From Ruminococcus sp. (GTDB lineage Bacteria; Bacillota; Clostridia; Oscillospirales; Acutalibacteraceae), in contig JAFNSO010000104.1 in NCBI GenBank assembly GCA_017384945.1, positions 1 to 52,917 of the forward strand: a DNA stretch of 52,917 bases, in the 5' to 3' direction. The position numbers were made by a program, and so were the translations under genes. Within the stretch, counting starts at the first letter, position 1. Every line of letters begins with the position of its first letter. Below the pieces are notes generated by a model, which did no database searches, had not been told where the DNA came from, and saw only the letters and a program-made list of their open reading frames with translations. Positions 16,532-25,212 of the stretch are shown piece by piece.

Positions 16532-17743
16532 ATGAAGTATTTTGTAATGCTTTGCGACGGAATGGCTGACGAGCCCACAGAGAAGCTCGGCGGCAAAACT
16601 CCCATGACGGTCGCGAAGAAGCCGATGATTGACAAGCTCGCTTCTCTCGGAGAGGTCGGACTTGTTAAGACCGTTCAGGAGGGTATGAAGCCCGGCTCCG
16701 ACGTAGCTAATCTCGCTGTGCTCGGCTATAATTCATCCGACTGCTACACGGGACGCTCGCCGCTTGAGGCAGCGAGTATCGGTATTGATTTGAAGGATAC
16801 GGACGTTACATTCAGATGTAACCTTGTGACGCTGTCCGATGAGGAAAACTACGAGGATAAGCATATGGTCGACTACTGCGGAGGGGATATCTCAACCGCG
16901 GAGGCGAAGGAGCTTATCGATTGTCTTGAGAAAAATCTCGGAAGCGAGGAGTTCAAGTTCTACTCGGGAGTAGCTTACCGCCACTGTCTCGTATGGGATA
17001 ACGGTAATCCTCATCCCGGTGTGCTCACACCTCCCCACGATATTCCGGGAAGAGTTATCCGCGACTATATTCCGAAGGGCGAGGATACGACGAAGCTATA
17101 CGAGCTTATGAAGAAGAGCTACGAGCTTCTCAAGGATCATCCCGTCAACAAAAAGCGTATTTCACAAGGAAAAAGACCCGCCAACTCCGCGTGGTTCTGG
17201 GGTGAGGGCACAAAGCCCCTGCTCGCTGACTTTGAGAAGAAAACGGGCTTGAAGGGAAGTATGATTTCCGCCGTTGATTTGCTCAAGGGAATCGCAATCT
17301 GCGCCAATATGACGAGCGTTGACGTCGACGGAGCGACAGGCTACATCGACACAAACTTCGAGGGCAAGCGCGACGCGGCGATCGAGGAGTTCAAGCGCGG
17401 TCAGGATTTCGTGTATGTTCACGTTGAGGCTCCCGACGAGTGCGGACACAGAGCCGAGGCGGAGAACAAGGTCAGAGCGATCGAGCTTATTGACGAGAAG
17501 ATTCTGACGCCCGTGGTTGAGTTTTTAAGAGGCTATGACGATTTTGCCGTCCTCATTTGTCCCGACCACCCGACTCCGCTCGATATTCAGACTCATACCT
17601 CAACCCCTGTTCCGTATGTGATCTACGACAGCAAAAACGAGCAGAACAGCGGCGTAACGACGGTCAACGAGGAGACTGCGAAAACAACGGGAAATTATAT
17701 CGAAAAGGGCTACACCCTTATGGATTATTTTCTTTCAAAGTAA
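16532..17743 (+). CDS. apgM: Cofactor-independent phosphoglycerate mutase, archaeal type
   Basis: It interconverts 3- and 2-phosphoglycerate in glycolysis. The 403-residue alkaline-phosphatase-superfamily protein has the N-terminal metal Asp in VMLCDGMAD and the catalytic Ser in GSDVANLAVLGY. HVEAPDECGH and CPDHPTPLDIQTHT carry further metal ligands. The length fits the ApgM group rather than the longer bacterial GpmI. An AGAAGG ribosome site precedes it. A terminator-like hairpin follows at 17752-17773. Confidence 0.93.
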   Translation: MKYFVMLCDGMADEPTEKLGGKTPMTVAKKPMIDKLASLGEVGLVKTVQEGMKPGSDVANLAVLGYNSSDCYTGRSPLEAASIGIDLKDTDVTFRCNLVTLSDEENYEDKHMVDYCGGDISTAEAKELIDCLEKNLGSEEFKFYSGVAYRHCLVWDNGNPHPGVLTPPHDIPGRVIRDYIPKGEDTTKLYELMKKSYELLKDHPVNKKRISQGKRPANSAWFWGEGTKPLLADFEKKTGLKGSMISAVDLLKGIAICANMTSVDVDGATGYIDTNFEGKRDAAIEEFKRGQDFVYVHVEAPDECGHRAEAENKVRAIELIDEKILTPVVEFLRGYDDFAVLICPDHPTPLDIQTHTSTPVPYVIYDSKNEQNSGVTTVNEETAKTTGNYIEKGYTLMDYFLSK

Positions 17744-17751
17744 AAAATCGA

Positions 17752-17773
17752 CCCCCTGAAAGGTTTCAGGGGG
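17752..17773. terminator. Hairpin after apgM
   Basis: CCCCCTGAA and TTCAGGGGG form a perfect stem. It lacks a T run on the plus strand but has TCGATTTTTT after it on the minus strand, so it may stop either direction. Confidence 0.6.
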
Positions 17774-17780
17774 TAAACTA

Positions 17781-17906
17781 TTGCGTAAATATGTTAAAAG
17801 CCGTAAAGCCAAATCGAGCGCATTCAAGGTCAAACAGCCGAGAAAAAACAATGTAAAAAAGCCCAAAAAACATCAAAGTCAAGCCCCGCCGTCGAAGAAG
17901 CTATAA
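17781..17906 (+). CDS. Possible 41-residue highly basic small protein
   Basis: A TTG-initiated frame with AGGGGG (the arm of the preceding hairpin) as a candidate ribosome site 7 bases upstream. The product has 16 Lys/Arg among 41 residues, with KKPKKHQSQ near the end, and would bind nucleic acid or an acidic surface if made. No family is recognised. The start codon and the hairpin-embedded ribosome site make this uncertain. Confidence 0.25.
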   Translation: MRKYVKSRKAKSSAFKVKQPRKNNVKKPKKHQSQAPPSKKL

Positions 17907-17938
17907 ACCAAATAAAACCCTTCCAAAGGCGGATTAGG

Positions 17939-17981
17939 CGGTCGCGGCTCGCGACCGGATAAGGCTGTCGGGGCTCCCGAC
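17939..17981. repeat. Two adjacent perfect hairpins with the same GCT loop
   Basis: CGGTCGCG-GCT-CGCGACCG (17939-17957) is followed by GTCGGG-GCT-CCCGAC (17967-17981) and a short CCGA repeat. The pair lies just past the stop of the minus-strand TSCPD gene and may be its 3' RNA structure. Confidence 0.6.
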
Positions 17982-17992
17982 CGACCGACCGG

Positions 17993-18247
17993 CTAATTCA
18001 TTTCTACGGCTTCTTCAAGGGCGATAGCGAGCTGGTCGGGGCAAGAGGTGCCTCTTCCGCCGCAGTCAATACCTCTGAGCCTTCTGATAGCCTCCTCGGC
18101 GTCCATTCCCTTTACGAGGGAGCTGATTCCCGTTGTGTTTCCCGCGCAGCCTCCTACGAAGCGGCAGTCCTTTATTATGTTATTATCGTCGAGCTCCACG
18201 AGGATTTGTCTGGAGCATACTCCTGTCGGTCTGAACTTATGTGTCAT
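17993..18247 (-). CDS. TSCPD domain protein (TIGR03905 type)
   Basis: The 84-residue protein contains the namesake GRGTSCPDQLA motif, plus other conserved Cys residues in GVCSRQI, GGCAGN and GIDCGG. It is the short stand-alone form; the same domain occurs at the end of some ribonucleotide reductases, where the Cys residues are thought to bind metal. Function is unknown. It has a strong promoter at 18277-18305 and GGAGGT before the start. Confidence 0.88.
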   Translation of the reverse strand: MTHKFRPTGVCSRQILVELDDNNIIKDCRFVGGCAGNTTGISSLVKGMDAEEAIRRLRGIDCGGRGTSCPDQLAIALEEAVEMN

Positions 18248-18276
18248 AATTACCTCCGAAATTTTTTATACTAAGT

Positions 18277-18305
18277 ATTATATGACGAGTTTTTGATTTC
18301 GTCAA
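18277..18305 (-). promoter_or_regulatory. Promoter of the TSCPD gene
   Basis: On the minus strand -35 TTGACG (18300-18305), 17-base spacer, consensus -10 TATAAT (18277-18282). Confidence 0.8.
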
Positions 18306-18344
18306 GAAATTTTATTCAAATATATGGCGCTGTGAGCTTTTTTA

Positions 18345-18353
18345 TGTTATACT
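18345..18353 (+). promoter_or_regulatory. Extended -10 promoter of dnaD-dnaI
   Basis: TGTTATACT is an extended -10 element 31 bases before the dnaD start; no good -35 is seen at the usual distance. Confidence 0.5.
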
Positions 18354-18383
18354 CTATAGTATATTTAGATAAGGAATGTTTGT

Positions 18384-19337
18384 ATGTCAGTTGGAATCAA
18401 TTTAGGCTGTTGGGGCTCGGTGTTCGCTGTGCCGAGCTCGGTGGTGGACGAGCATATTAAAATAGCGTCGCCGCAGCAGCTGAAAATACTTCTCTTTCTC
18501 CTGAGAAACGCGGGGAAGAGCTATACTCACAAGGAAATAGGCGACCTTCTCCTCATTCACGAGGACGACGTTAAGGACAGTATTAGGTTCTGGGTCGACC
18601 GAGAGGTGCTTTGCGAAAACGGAGCCGAGCTTGCTCCGAGCGATAACAAAAAAGAAATATCCTCAGAGCCTCCCGTCAAAAAGGAGGAAAAGAAGCCAAA
18701 AACAGTCGTTTCCCGTCCGCAAAAGCCCGATATCATCACTGCGGCTCAGAGGGTGAGCGCGGACGAAAACCTGCGCCATACTCTCGCGGAGGTCGAGTCG
18801 GCGCTGTCAAAGCCGCTTTCAAGCGGAGATACCTCGACTATCGTAATGCTGTACGATACCCTCGGGCTTCCCGCAGAGGTCATTATTATGCTTGTGAACT
18901 ACTGCGTGAGCATCGGCAAGTCGAATATGAGAGCTATCGAGAGAATCGGAATCCAGTGGTCGGACGCGGGAGTATATACGATAGAAGCCGCCGACAACAG
19001 GATAATGCAGTCGCGCAGGTCGTCGATGAACTTCAACCGCGTGAGCTCGGTTTTCGGGCTGAAAAACATCGGCTCCCCGACCGCGAGACAGCTTGTGTAC
19101 GTTGACCGCTGGATCGACGAGTGGCATTTTTCTGATGAAATGCTCAGGTCGGCGTATGAGGCGTGCGTGGACAATACGGGTCAGATGAAGCTCCAGTACA
19201 TCAACAAGATTCTTGAGCGCTGGCACAAGGCGGGGATTTCATCTCCCGACGAGATTGAAAAGCTCGATAAAAAGCCGCAAAAGAAAAAGCCGTCGGAAAC
19301 GTCCTTTGACTTGGACGAGCTTGACAAAATACAGTAA
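18384..19337 (+). CDS. dnaD: DnaD-like primosome protein
   Basis: The 317-residue protein has an N-terminal winged-helix domain (about 15-85, with the sequence LKILLFLLRNAGKSYTHKEI) and a charged linker. A DnaD/DnaB2 domain (about 135-290) follows, with the family-typical YDTLGLPAEVIIMLVNYC and YINKILERWHKAGI. In Bacillus-type replication, DnaD helps DnaI load the replicative helicase at origins and restart sites. The next gene, 9 bases on, is the DnaI-like ATPase, supporting that role. Confidence 0.9.
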   Translation: MSVGINLGCWGSVFAVPSSVVDEHIKIASPQQLKILLFLLRNAGKSYTHKEIGDLLLIHEDDVKDSIRFWVDREVLCENGAELAPSDNKKEISSEPPVKKEEKKPKTVVSRPQKPDIITAAQRVSADENLRHTLAEVESALSKPLSSGDTSTIVMLYDTLGLPAEVIIMLVNYCVSIGKSNMRAIERIGIQWSDAGVYTIEAADNRIMQSRRSSMNFNRVSSVFGLKNIGSPTARQLVYVDRWIDEWHFSDEMLRSAYEACVDNTGQMKLQYINKILERWHKAGISSPDEIEKLDKKPQKKKPSETSFDLDELDKIQ

Positions 19338-19346
19338 GAGGTACAT

Positions 19347-20351
19347 ATGGGTTACAGCAAAAAGGTTCGCCGAGAGGCGATAGCATTGATTCAGGAGAGA
19401 AAGCTTAACGCCGAGCGCGACGCGGATTACAGGCGTCAGAGGATTTTCTCTCAGCTTCCCGAGGCGAGGAGCCTTGAGCGTCAGATCGCGTCCTGCGGGA
19501 TAAGAGCGGGAAGAGCGGTTCTCAGGGGCGGAAACGTTAAGGAGGAGCTTTTGAAGCTTAAGGAGGAAAGCCTCAGACTGCAAAGCGAGTATGAAAAGCT
19601 CCTAAGCGAAAACGGCTTTTCCGTCAGCGATACGGAGCCTAAGTATTACTGCTCTAAATGCTCGGACACAGGTTATCTCGAACTCGAAAACAGAACGGAA
19701 CTATGCTCCTGCCTGAAAAACGCGATGGTCGAAATCGCCTGCCGCGAGCTCAATAAAAAATCACCGCTCAGCTTGTGCACCTTTGAGGATTTTAAGCTCG
19801 ACTATTACAGCAAGGAGAAAACAGACGGCTATCCTCGTTCTCCCTATGAGCAGCTCAGTATGATTTATAAAAAATGTAAGGCTTACGCCGACAGCTTCTC
19901 GGCCGACTCAAAGAGCCTTTTGATGATGGGAAGAACGGGACTCGGTAAAACTCACCTCAGTCTCGCGATAGCAAACGAGGTGATCAAAAAGGGCTGCGGC
20001 GTTATTTACGCCTCCGCTCCGACGATTGTCTCGCAAATCGAAAAGGAGCATTTCGGAAAGATAAAGACCGACGAGGAGAGCGTCGAGGACACGCTTTTAA
20101 ACTGCGACCTTCTTATAATCGACGACCTCGGTACGGAGTTCAACAATAAATTCACTACCCCCGCGATTTACAACATCTTTAATTCCAGAATCACAGCGGG
20201 AAAGCCCGTTATTGTCAGTACGAACCTAAAAATCAGCGAGCTAAACGAGATATACAGCGACCGCTTTGTATCAAGGATAATCGGCGAGGCCGAGCGGCTC
20301 GACTTTTTCGGAAGCGATATTCGGGTGATTAAAAGAAAAATGCAAAATTAA
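19347..20351 (+). CDS. dnaI: DnaI/DnaC-like helicase loader ATPase
   Basis: The 334-residue protein has an N-terminal coiled region, a Cys zinc site (YYCSKCSDTGYL...LCSCL, about 103-125) and an AAA+ domain. Walker A is GRTGLGKT (195-202), Walker B is LLIIDDLGTE, and the sensor region is VIVSTNLKISEL. This matches Gram-positive DnaI helicase loaders, which bind DnaB-type helicase. It is co-transcribed with dnaD and followed by a good terminator. Confidence 0.9.
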   Translation: MGYSKKVRREAIALIQERKLNAERDADYRRQRIFSQLPEARSLERQIASCGIRAGRAVLRGGNVKEELLKLKEESLRLQSEYEKLLSENGFSVSDTEPKYYCSKCSDTGYLELENRTELCSCLKNAMVEIACRELNKKSPLSLCTFEDFKLDYYSKEKTDGYPRSPYEQLSMIYKKCKAYADSFSADSKSLLMMGRTGLGKTHLSLAIANEVIKKGCGVIYASAPTIVSQIEKEHFGKIKTDEESVEDTLLNCDLLIIDDLGTEFNNKFTTPAIYNIFNSRITAGKPVIVSTNLKISELNEIYSDRFVSRIIGEAERLDFFGSDIRVIKRKMQN

Positions 20352-20354
20352 GCG

Positions 20355-20385
20355 AAGGCTGACCGTTTTTTTGGTCAGCCTTTTT
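20355..20385 (+). terminator. Terminator of dnaD-dnaI
   Basis: GGCTGACC (20357-20364) pairs with GGTCAGCC (20373-20380), followed by TTTTT. A flanking A run makes it usable from the minus strand too, where it meets the end of the PfkB gene. Confidence 0.85.
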
Positions 20386-21299
20386 CAGATTATTTCGTAT
20401 TTGATCGGATGGTTTTCCAGCCTTTGCTCGACCTCGTTTTCGGAGCAAAAGCCCTGCGCCGCGCCGTCAAAGCCGATTTTGATTCCCGCGAAGGTTTCGG
20501 CTCTGAGTAAGCTCTCTACACGGGAGAGACCCTTTGCGTAAAAATGCAGAAACGCCGAGAACAGCGAGTCTCCCGCGCCGACAGTGTTGACTATCTTCTT
20601 GCAGCGCGGAGCCTTCAAAGCGTAGAGCCCGCTTTTGTCGAGAAGCATCGCGCCCTTTGAGCCCATTCCTATGACGATGATTTTGTTTTTGTATCGTTCC
20701 TTAAGCTGTTTTATGAAGAGTTCGGGCTTGCTTGGGAGATTCTCGTCGCTTAAAAAGAGAATATCGGCGTTCTCCATAAAATCGCGGTTGTAAGCGTCCT
20801 CAATATCCGATAATACGTGAACGTCGCACGCGGTAACAACGCCCTCTTTTTTCGCCCGCTTAATCAGCTCGCGGTTGAAATTGATGTTGCACAAAACCGC
20901 GATGTCGCAGTTTTTCAGCTCGCCGATTAATGAGTCGGGATTAAGACTCTGCTCCTGAATGTCCTTTAGGTCGCAGTAAATCTGTCGTCTGCCCTCGGGG
21001 TCGTAAAGAACCACCGATGCGGGGGTTTCTTTGAGGGTCTTTTGTATCAAATCGGTCTTTACCGAGATTCTTTCAAGCTTACCGATAATCCTCTGAGCCT
21101 GTTCGTCGTCTCCCGTGTACGAGCAGAAGCGAGCCTCGTCTCCGAGAGCCTTCAGCGCGCTCGTGATATTGAAGCCTACCCCCGAAACATTCGAGCGAAC
21201 CCCGAAGAAGCTGTAGTCGATGGGGTAGTAGTCGATTGGGAATTTTCTTACGGCCGTTGTGGTCTCTATGTTAACCAGTCCCGAAACAAATATTTTCAT
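20385..21299 (-). CDS. PfkB-family carbohydrate kinase
   Basis: The start MKIFVSGLVNIETTT with GAAAGGAAG upstream is preferred to the in-frame extension to 21356. The 304-residue ribokinase-fold protein has an N-terminal GGxG-like SNVSGVGFNITSALKALGD segment. Near the C-terminus is the PfkB signature NTVGAGDSLFSAFL with the catalytic Asp. The family phosphorylates sugars or nucleosides; no neighbour indicates the substrate. Confidence 0.88.
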   Translation of the reverse strand: MKIFVSGLVNIETTTAVRKFPIDYYPIDYSFFGVRSNVSGVGFNITSALKALGDEARFCSYTGDDEQAQRIIGKLERISVKTDLIQKTLKETPASVVLYDPEGRRQIYCDLKDIQEQSLNPDSLIGELKNCDIAVLCNINFNRELIKRAKKEGVVTACDVHVLSDIEDAYNRDFMENADILFLSDENLPSKPELFIKQLKERYKNKIIVIGMGSKGAMLLDKSGLYALKAPRCKKIVNTVGAGDSLFSAFLHFYAKGLSRVESLLRAETFAGIKIGFDGAAQGFCSENEVEQRLENHPIKYEII

Positions 21300-21327
21300 G
21301 GCTTTCTTCCTTTCGTTATTCAGGCAT

Positions 21328-21356
21328 ATATTAACACAGTGCTTTTGAAAAATCAA
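21328..21356 (-). promoter_or_regulatory. Promoter of the PfkB gene
   Basis: On the minus strand -35 TTGATT (21351-21356), 17-base spacer, -10 TAATAT (21328-21333). Confidence 0.6.
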
Positions 21357-21481
21357 TCACCTAAAAGAGTATGTGCAATTTGCATAAATTAGCATTATAA
21401 AATTCGTACAAGAAATCAAAGGAAAAAACAAGCCGATTATGATAAAATAAAGGTACCATACTTTAAAAGAGGTGTATGAAA

Positions 21482-24400
21482 ATGAAACAAATACGAAAAT
21501 CGGTAGCGCTGTTTCTCGCGGCGCTGATGCTTTTGAGCGTTTTTGCCGTTTTGCCTGTCAGCGCGGCTGAGTCGGCGGCGGTTTCACTCGGCGGCAATAT
21601 AATCACAGAGGATAGGTTTGTTTATTCGATATCGGAGGGCGAAGCCACGGTTGCAGAGTTTCGCAAGCCCAGCTCATTTTATAACTCGGCTGAGATTCCC
21701 GAATCGGTTCAGGGCTATCCCGTTACAGCTCTCGGTCAGGGCTTATTCAAAAACAATACCGACCTGAATTATGTTACGATTCCCGCGGGCGTAAAGAAAA
21801 TCGGAAGCTCCGCCTTTGAGGGAATGACATCTTTAAGCAGGCTGTTTTTTTCCGATAAGAGGAGCGTCTGGAGAAAAATTCAGATAGATTCCGGCAACGA
21901 TCTGATTACAACAAACACCGACAACCTGATTGTCTATACATTCGGGGATATTTTGTACAGATATTACAGCAGTCCGGCCCAGCTTTCGGTTTACGCTGTT
22001 AAAGAGGGCGCGTATGATCTTGTCATCCCCGAGAGCATCGAAAGCGTTGACGTGACTACGATTTCCTCGGATGTGTTCACCGACAAGACCTTCGATTCGG
22101 TTACGATTCCCGACTCGGTAAGATACATCCACTGGGGAGCGTTCAGAAACGCTAACGTAAAGAGCGTAGTTCTCGGAAGCGGGGTTACTAAGCTTTCGGG
22201 CAACGCCTTTAGCGGCAATATCGAAAACATATACTATAACGGACTTTCGGAGGATTGGGAAAAGGTAACCAAGGAAGCTCCGAACGATTGGCTTTCAAAG
22301 GTCAGTGTGCATATGCTTCCCGTGCCGGGAACGAGGGATGTGAACAATAACTTTACGTCAAAAAATGTAAAATACAACTGGACGCCCGACGGCACGCTCA
22401 AAATCGTCGACTATACGGGCAACGGTGACGACTATGACAGGATTTTTTACGTAGCGGCGGGTTACACTCTAAGCGAGATAGGCGAGTACGCCTTTATGAA
22501 CTCTAATTTGACGAGAATTACAATTCCCAAGGGCATAATTGTGGCGAACTCGGCCTTTTATCACTCTTACTCACTTGAAAGCGTGACGGTCAAAAGCGCC
22601 GAAATCGGCAATTCGGCTTTTGCGGGCTGTACTTCGCTGAAACGTATTTCACTCGAAAACACTGTTTCTATAGGAAGCTACGCGTTCAGCCAGAACAAGG
22701 CGGAGAGCGTTAAGCTCCCGGAAACCGTCAGTTACGTCGGAGAGTGCGCCTTCAAGGACAGCTCCGAGCTCTTGGAGGTCGTAATCCAAAGGGGAGAAAT
22801 CGCTCAAAAAGCGTTTTACAACTGTCAAAATCTCAATACTTTGAAGCTCGGTGACAGAGTAAGCTCAATCGGCGCGGAGGCGTTTCTTAACACCGATTTG
22901 TCCGAAATCGAGCTTTCAAGACACGTTGAAACAATAGGCGACCACGCCTTGGGCTACACCTATGAGGGAGGATCCTACGTCAAGAGGCCGTATTTCACCA
23001 TAAGCGGCTGGAACCCGAGCGCTGCGAAGGCATACGCCGACGCGAACGGCTTTTCTTTCAATGAATTGGGGACTGTTATAACTTCCGTTTCGATAGTCGA
23101 TTTTATCGAGCCCGACGCGGGAGAAGCTCCGAACACAAAGGGATACAGCGAGGAAAATACTTACACCGTTATGAGCAGAGATTGGTACAACGACACCGAG
23201 AAACACTGGATGACTGACGGCGAGAAGTTTGTCGGAGGAAACTACTACACAGTTTATTTCCATTTGGAGCCTTTATATTTTAGTTACTTCTCCGACCCGA
23301 TGCAAAGCGCGACAATAAACGGAAAGCCTGCCCAAATTTCCTATACTCCCGAATTGGATCGCGAGGAGAATGTAAACGTCAGCAAAACGTATTACTGCAA
23401 GCCCGAGGAAGTCATTTCCGATATAAGTATTTCTGTTGATACTCCCAAAATGGATATGAAAAAGTCAGAAGCCGTCCCCGCGATAGTTGACACCGAGGGC
23501 GTTGAGATCGCCGATTATAAATGGGAGAAGAAAAGCGGTACCGAGACCGACGATTCGTTGTTCAATTACAACTGTAAGTATTTGCTGACCGTGTATTTCC
23601 ACGCTAAGGACGGATGGCGGTTCTCTTATATCAAGGACTCGAACAATTTAAACATAATCGGAACCTATCAGGTAATGGTTCATCTGAATGACAAATCAAA
23701 CAAGGGATATAAATGGGACGACAGGGAAAAAAGCTATTATATGTGCGCCGAATTTGAGTTTCCCGTCAGATGGACTCCCGACGATCCTTCAAAGTATATC
23801 GAAGAGGTGCGTATAGACAACGCGAAGGAGCCGATTGTCGGCGAAGCCTTCGAGAATTATAAGTTCAGCACCGATAAATACGACGTTGAGGTTGTTTGGA
23901 GGCATTTCGATTCCGGTAATTTCAGCTTAATGGAGGAGGGCGAAAGGTTTATAAAGGGTAATAAATACATCTGCTACTTTAACCTTTACACGAAAAACGG
24001 CTATGGCTTCCGTATTGATGAAAACGGCTATCAGGACTTCAAGGGCTATGTTAACGGCAGAGAGGCAAAAACAAACGGAACGTGGGGCGAGTATGATAAG
24101 GCGTATGTTTATGACGTGTACGGACCTCTTACGGGAGACGAAACTCAGCCTCCCACAGTCGCGACCACCGCGCCCGTTACGGACAAGCCGACAGAAACCG
24201 TTAAGCCGACCGAGACGATTACAAAGGCGACCGACCCGACGGAATCCGAAACCGCCGCTCCCGTAACAACCGAGTCCGCAGAACCGACGACAGCTCAGAA
24301 TACAACCGCCGCTCAGACCGAAAAGCCGACCGAGTCTCAGACAACCGAGTCGACCGACCCGACTGAGACGTCAACAGCCGCTCAGACCGAAAAGCCGACC

Positions 24401-25171
24401 GCCGCTCAGCCGACAACAGTTGAGCCTGCGGCCGAGCCGACGACAGCTCAGCCCGCAACAACTGTCCCCGCGACGGAAACTCAGCCCTCGACCCAAGCGC
24501 CGACGCAAATCCCGACGGCTCCCGCGATAAGCTCGCTCAGCGGCGACGCGGACAAAACGCAGGTCGATACCTTCGTAAAAGCACTCAAAACCGACAGCGA
24601 CCCCAAGGGCAGCGTATTCTTCCTGCTTGCGGCAAAGGCGAAGAAGGTAAGCAAAAGCTCGGTTACTCTTTCGTGGAATAAGGTCAAGGGCGCGAAGAGC
24701 TATGTGATTTACGGCAATAAATGCGGCGTAAAGAACAGGTATAATTACATCGCGACCGTATCAAAAACCTCCTTCGTGCAGAAGAAACTCAGTAAGGGTA
24801 CCTATTATAAATATCTGATTATGGCGTTTGACGGCAGTGACAAGCTCATTACAGCCTCAAAGACGCTGCACATCTCCACAAAGGGCGGCAAAACAGGAAA
24901 CTACAAAAAGCTCACAACCGCCGCCAAAGGCGACAAGGTCATTCTCGCTAAGAAGGGCAAGAGCTTTAAGCTGAAAGCAAAGGCTGTCCCCGAGAATAAA
25001 AAGCTCAAGGTTAAGCAGCACAGGAAAATCAGCTACGAGAGCTCCGACACAAAAATCGCCAAGGTCAGCAAGAGCGGCAAAATAACAGCCAAAAAGAAGG
25101 GCGTTTGCTATGTCTACGCCTACGCCCAGAGCGGAGCCTTTAAGAAGATAAAGGTAAAAGTAAAAAAATAA
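21482..25171 (+). CDS. Large secreted BspA-type LRR surface protein
   Basis: I choose the second ATG (21482) because GAGG at 21469-21472 is 9 bases from it and only 3 from the ATG at 21476. The 1229-residue product has a signal peptide (about 1-28) and two blocks of BspA-like leucine-rich repeats (LRR_5), with units such as LNYVTIPAGVKKIGSSAFEGM. Three copies of an unnamed roughly 100-residue beta domain follow (starting near SIVDFIEPDAGEAP, DISISVDTPKMD and EEVRIDNAKEPIVGE). After these come a long Thr/Pro/Glu linker, a fibronectin-III-like domain (SSVTLSWNKVKGAKSYVIYG) and a Lys-rich BIG2 module. There is no LPXTG. Adhesion or matrix binding is likely but inferred. It is a paralogue of the protein at 30405-34001. 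Confidence 0.85.
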   Translation: MKQIRKSVALFLAALMLLSVFAVLPVSAAESAAVSLGGNIITEDRFVYSISEGEATVAEFRKPSSFYNSAEIPESVQGYPVTALGQGLFKNNTDLNYVTIPAGVKKIGSSAFEGMTSLSRLFFSDKRSVWRKIQIDSGNDLITTNTDNLIVYTFGDILYRYYSSPAQLSVYAVKEGAYDLVIPESIESVDVTTISSDVFTDKTFDSVTIPDSVRYIHWGAFRNANVKSVVLGSGVTKLSGNAFSGNIENIYYNGLSEDWEKVTKEAPNDWLSKVSVHMLPVPGTRDVNNNFTSKNVKYNWTPDGTLKIVDYTGNGDDYDRIFYVAAGYTLSEIGEYAFMNSNLTRITIPKGIIVANSAFYHSYSLESVTVKSAEIGNSAFAGCTSLKRISLENTVSIGSYAFSQNKAESVKLPETVSYVGECAFKDSSELLEVVIQRGEIAQKAFYNCQNLNTLKLGDRVSSIGAEAFLNTDLSEIELSRHVETIGDHALGYTYEGGSYVKRPYFTISGWNPSAAKAYADANGFSFNELGTVITSVSIVDFIEPDAGEAPNTKGYSEENTYTVMSRDWYNDTEKHWMTDGEKFVGGNYYTVYFHLEPLYFSYFSDPMQSATINGKPAQISYTPELDREENVNVSKTYYCKPEEVISDISISVDTPKMDMKKSEAVPAIVDTEGVEIADYKWEKKSGTETDDSLFNYNCKYLLTVYFHAKDGWRFSYIKDSNNLNIIGTYQVMVHLNDKSNKGYKWDDREKSYYMCAEFEFPVRWTPDDPSKYIEEVRIDNAKEPIVGEAFENYKFSTDKYDVEVVWRHFDSGNFSLMEEGERFIKGNKYICYFNLYTKNGYGFRIDENGYQDFKGYVNGREAKTNGTWGEYDKAYVYDVYGPLTGDETQPPTVATTAPVTDKPTETVKPTETITKATDPTESETAAPVTTESAEPTTAQNTTAAQTEKPTESQTTESTDPTETSTAAQTEKPTAAQPTTVEPAAEPTTAQPATTVPATETQPSTQAPTQIPTAPAISSLSGDADKTQVDTFVKALKTDSDPKGSVFFLLAAKAKKVSKSSVTLSWNKVKGAKSYVIYGNKCGVKNRYNYIATVSKTSFVQKKLSKGTYYKYLIMAFDGSDKLITASKTLHISTKGGKTGNYKKLTTAAKGDKVILAKKGKSFKLKAKAVPENKKLKVKQHRKISYESSDTKIAKVSKSGKITAKKKGVCYVYAYAQSGAFKKIKVKVKK

Positions 25172-25177
25172 GCTTAA

Positions 25178-25203
25178 AAGGGAGCGTCGCAGGACGCTCC
25201 CTT
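25178..25203. terminator. Bidirectional terminator
   Basis: GGGAGCGTC and GACGCTCCC form a 9-bp stem with loop GCAG, flanked by AA/TT, between convergent genes. Confidence 0.7.
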
Positions 25204-25212
25204 AATCACAAT

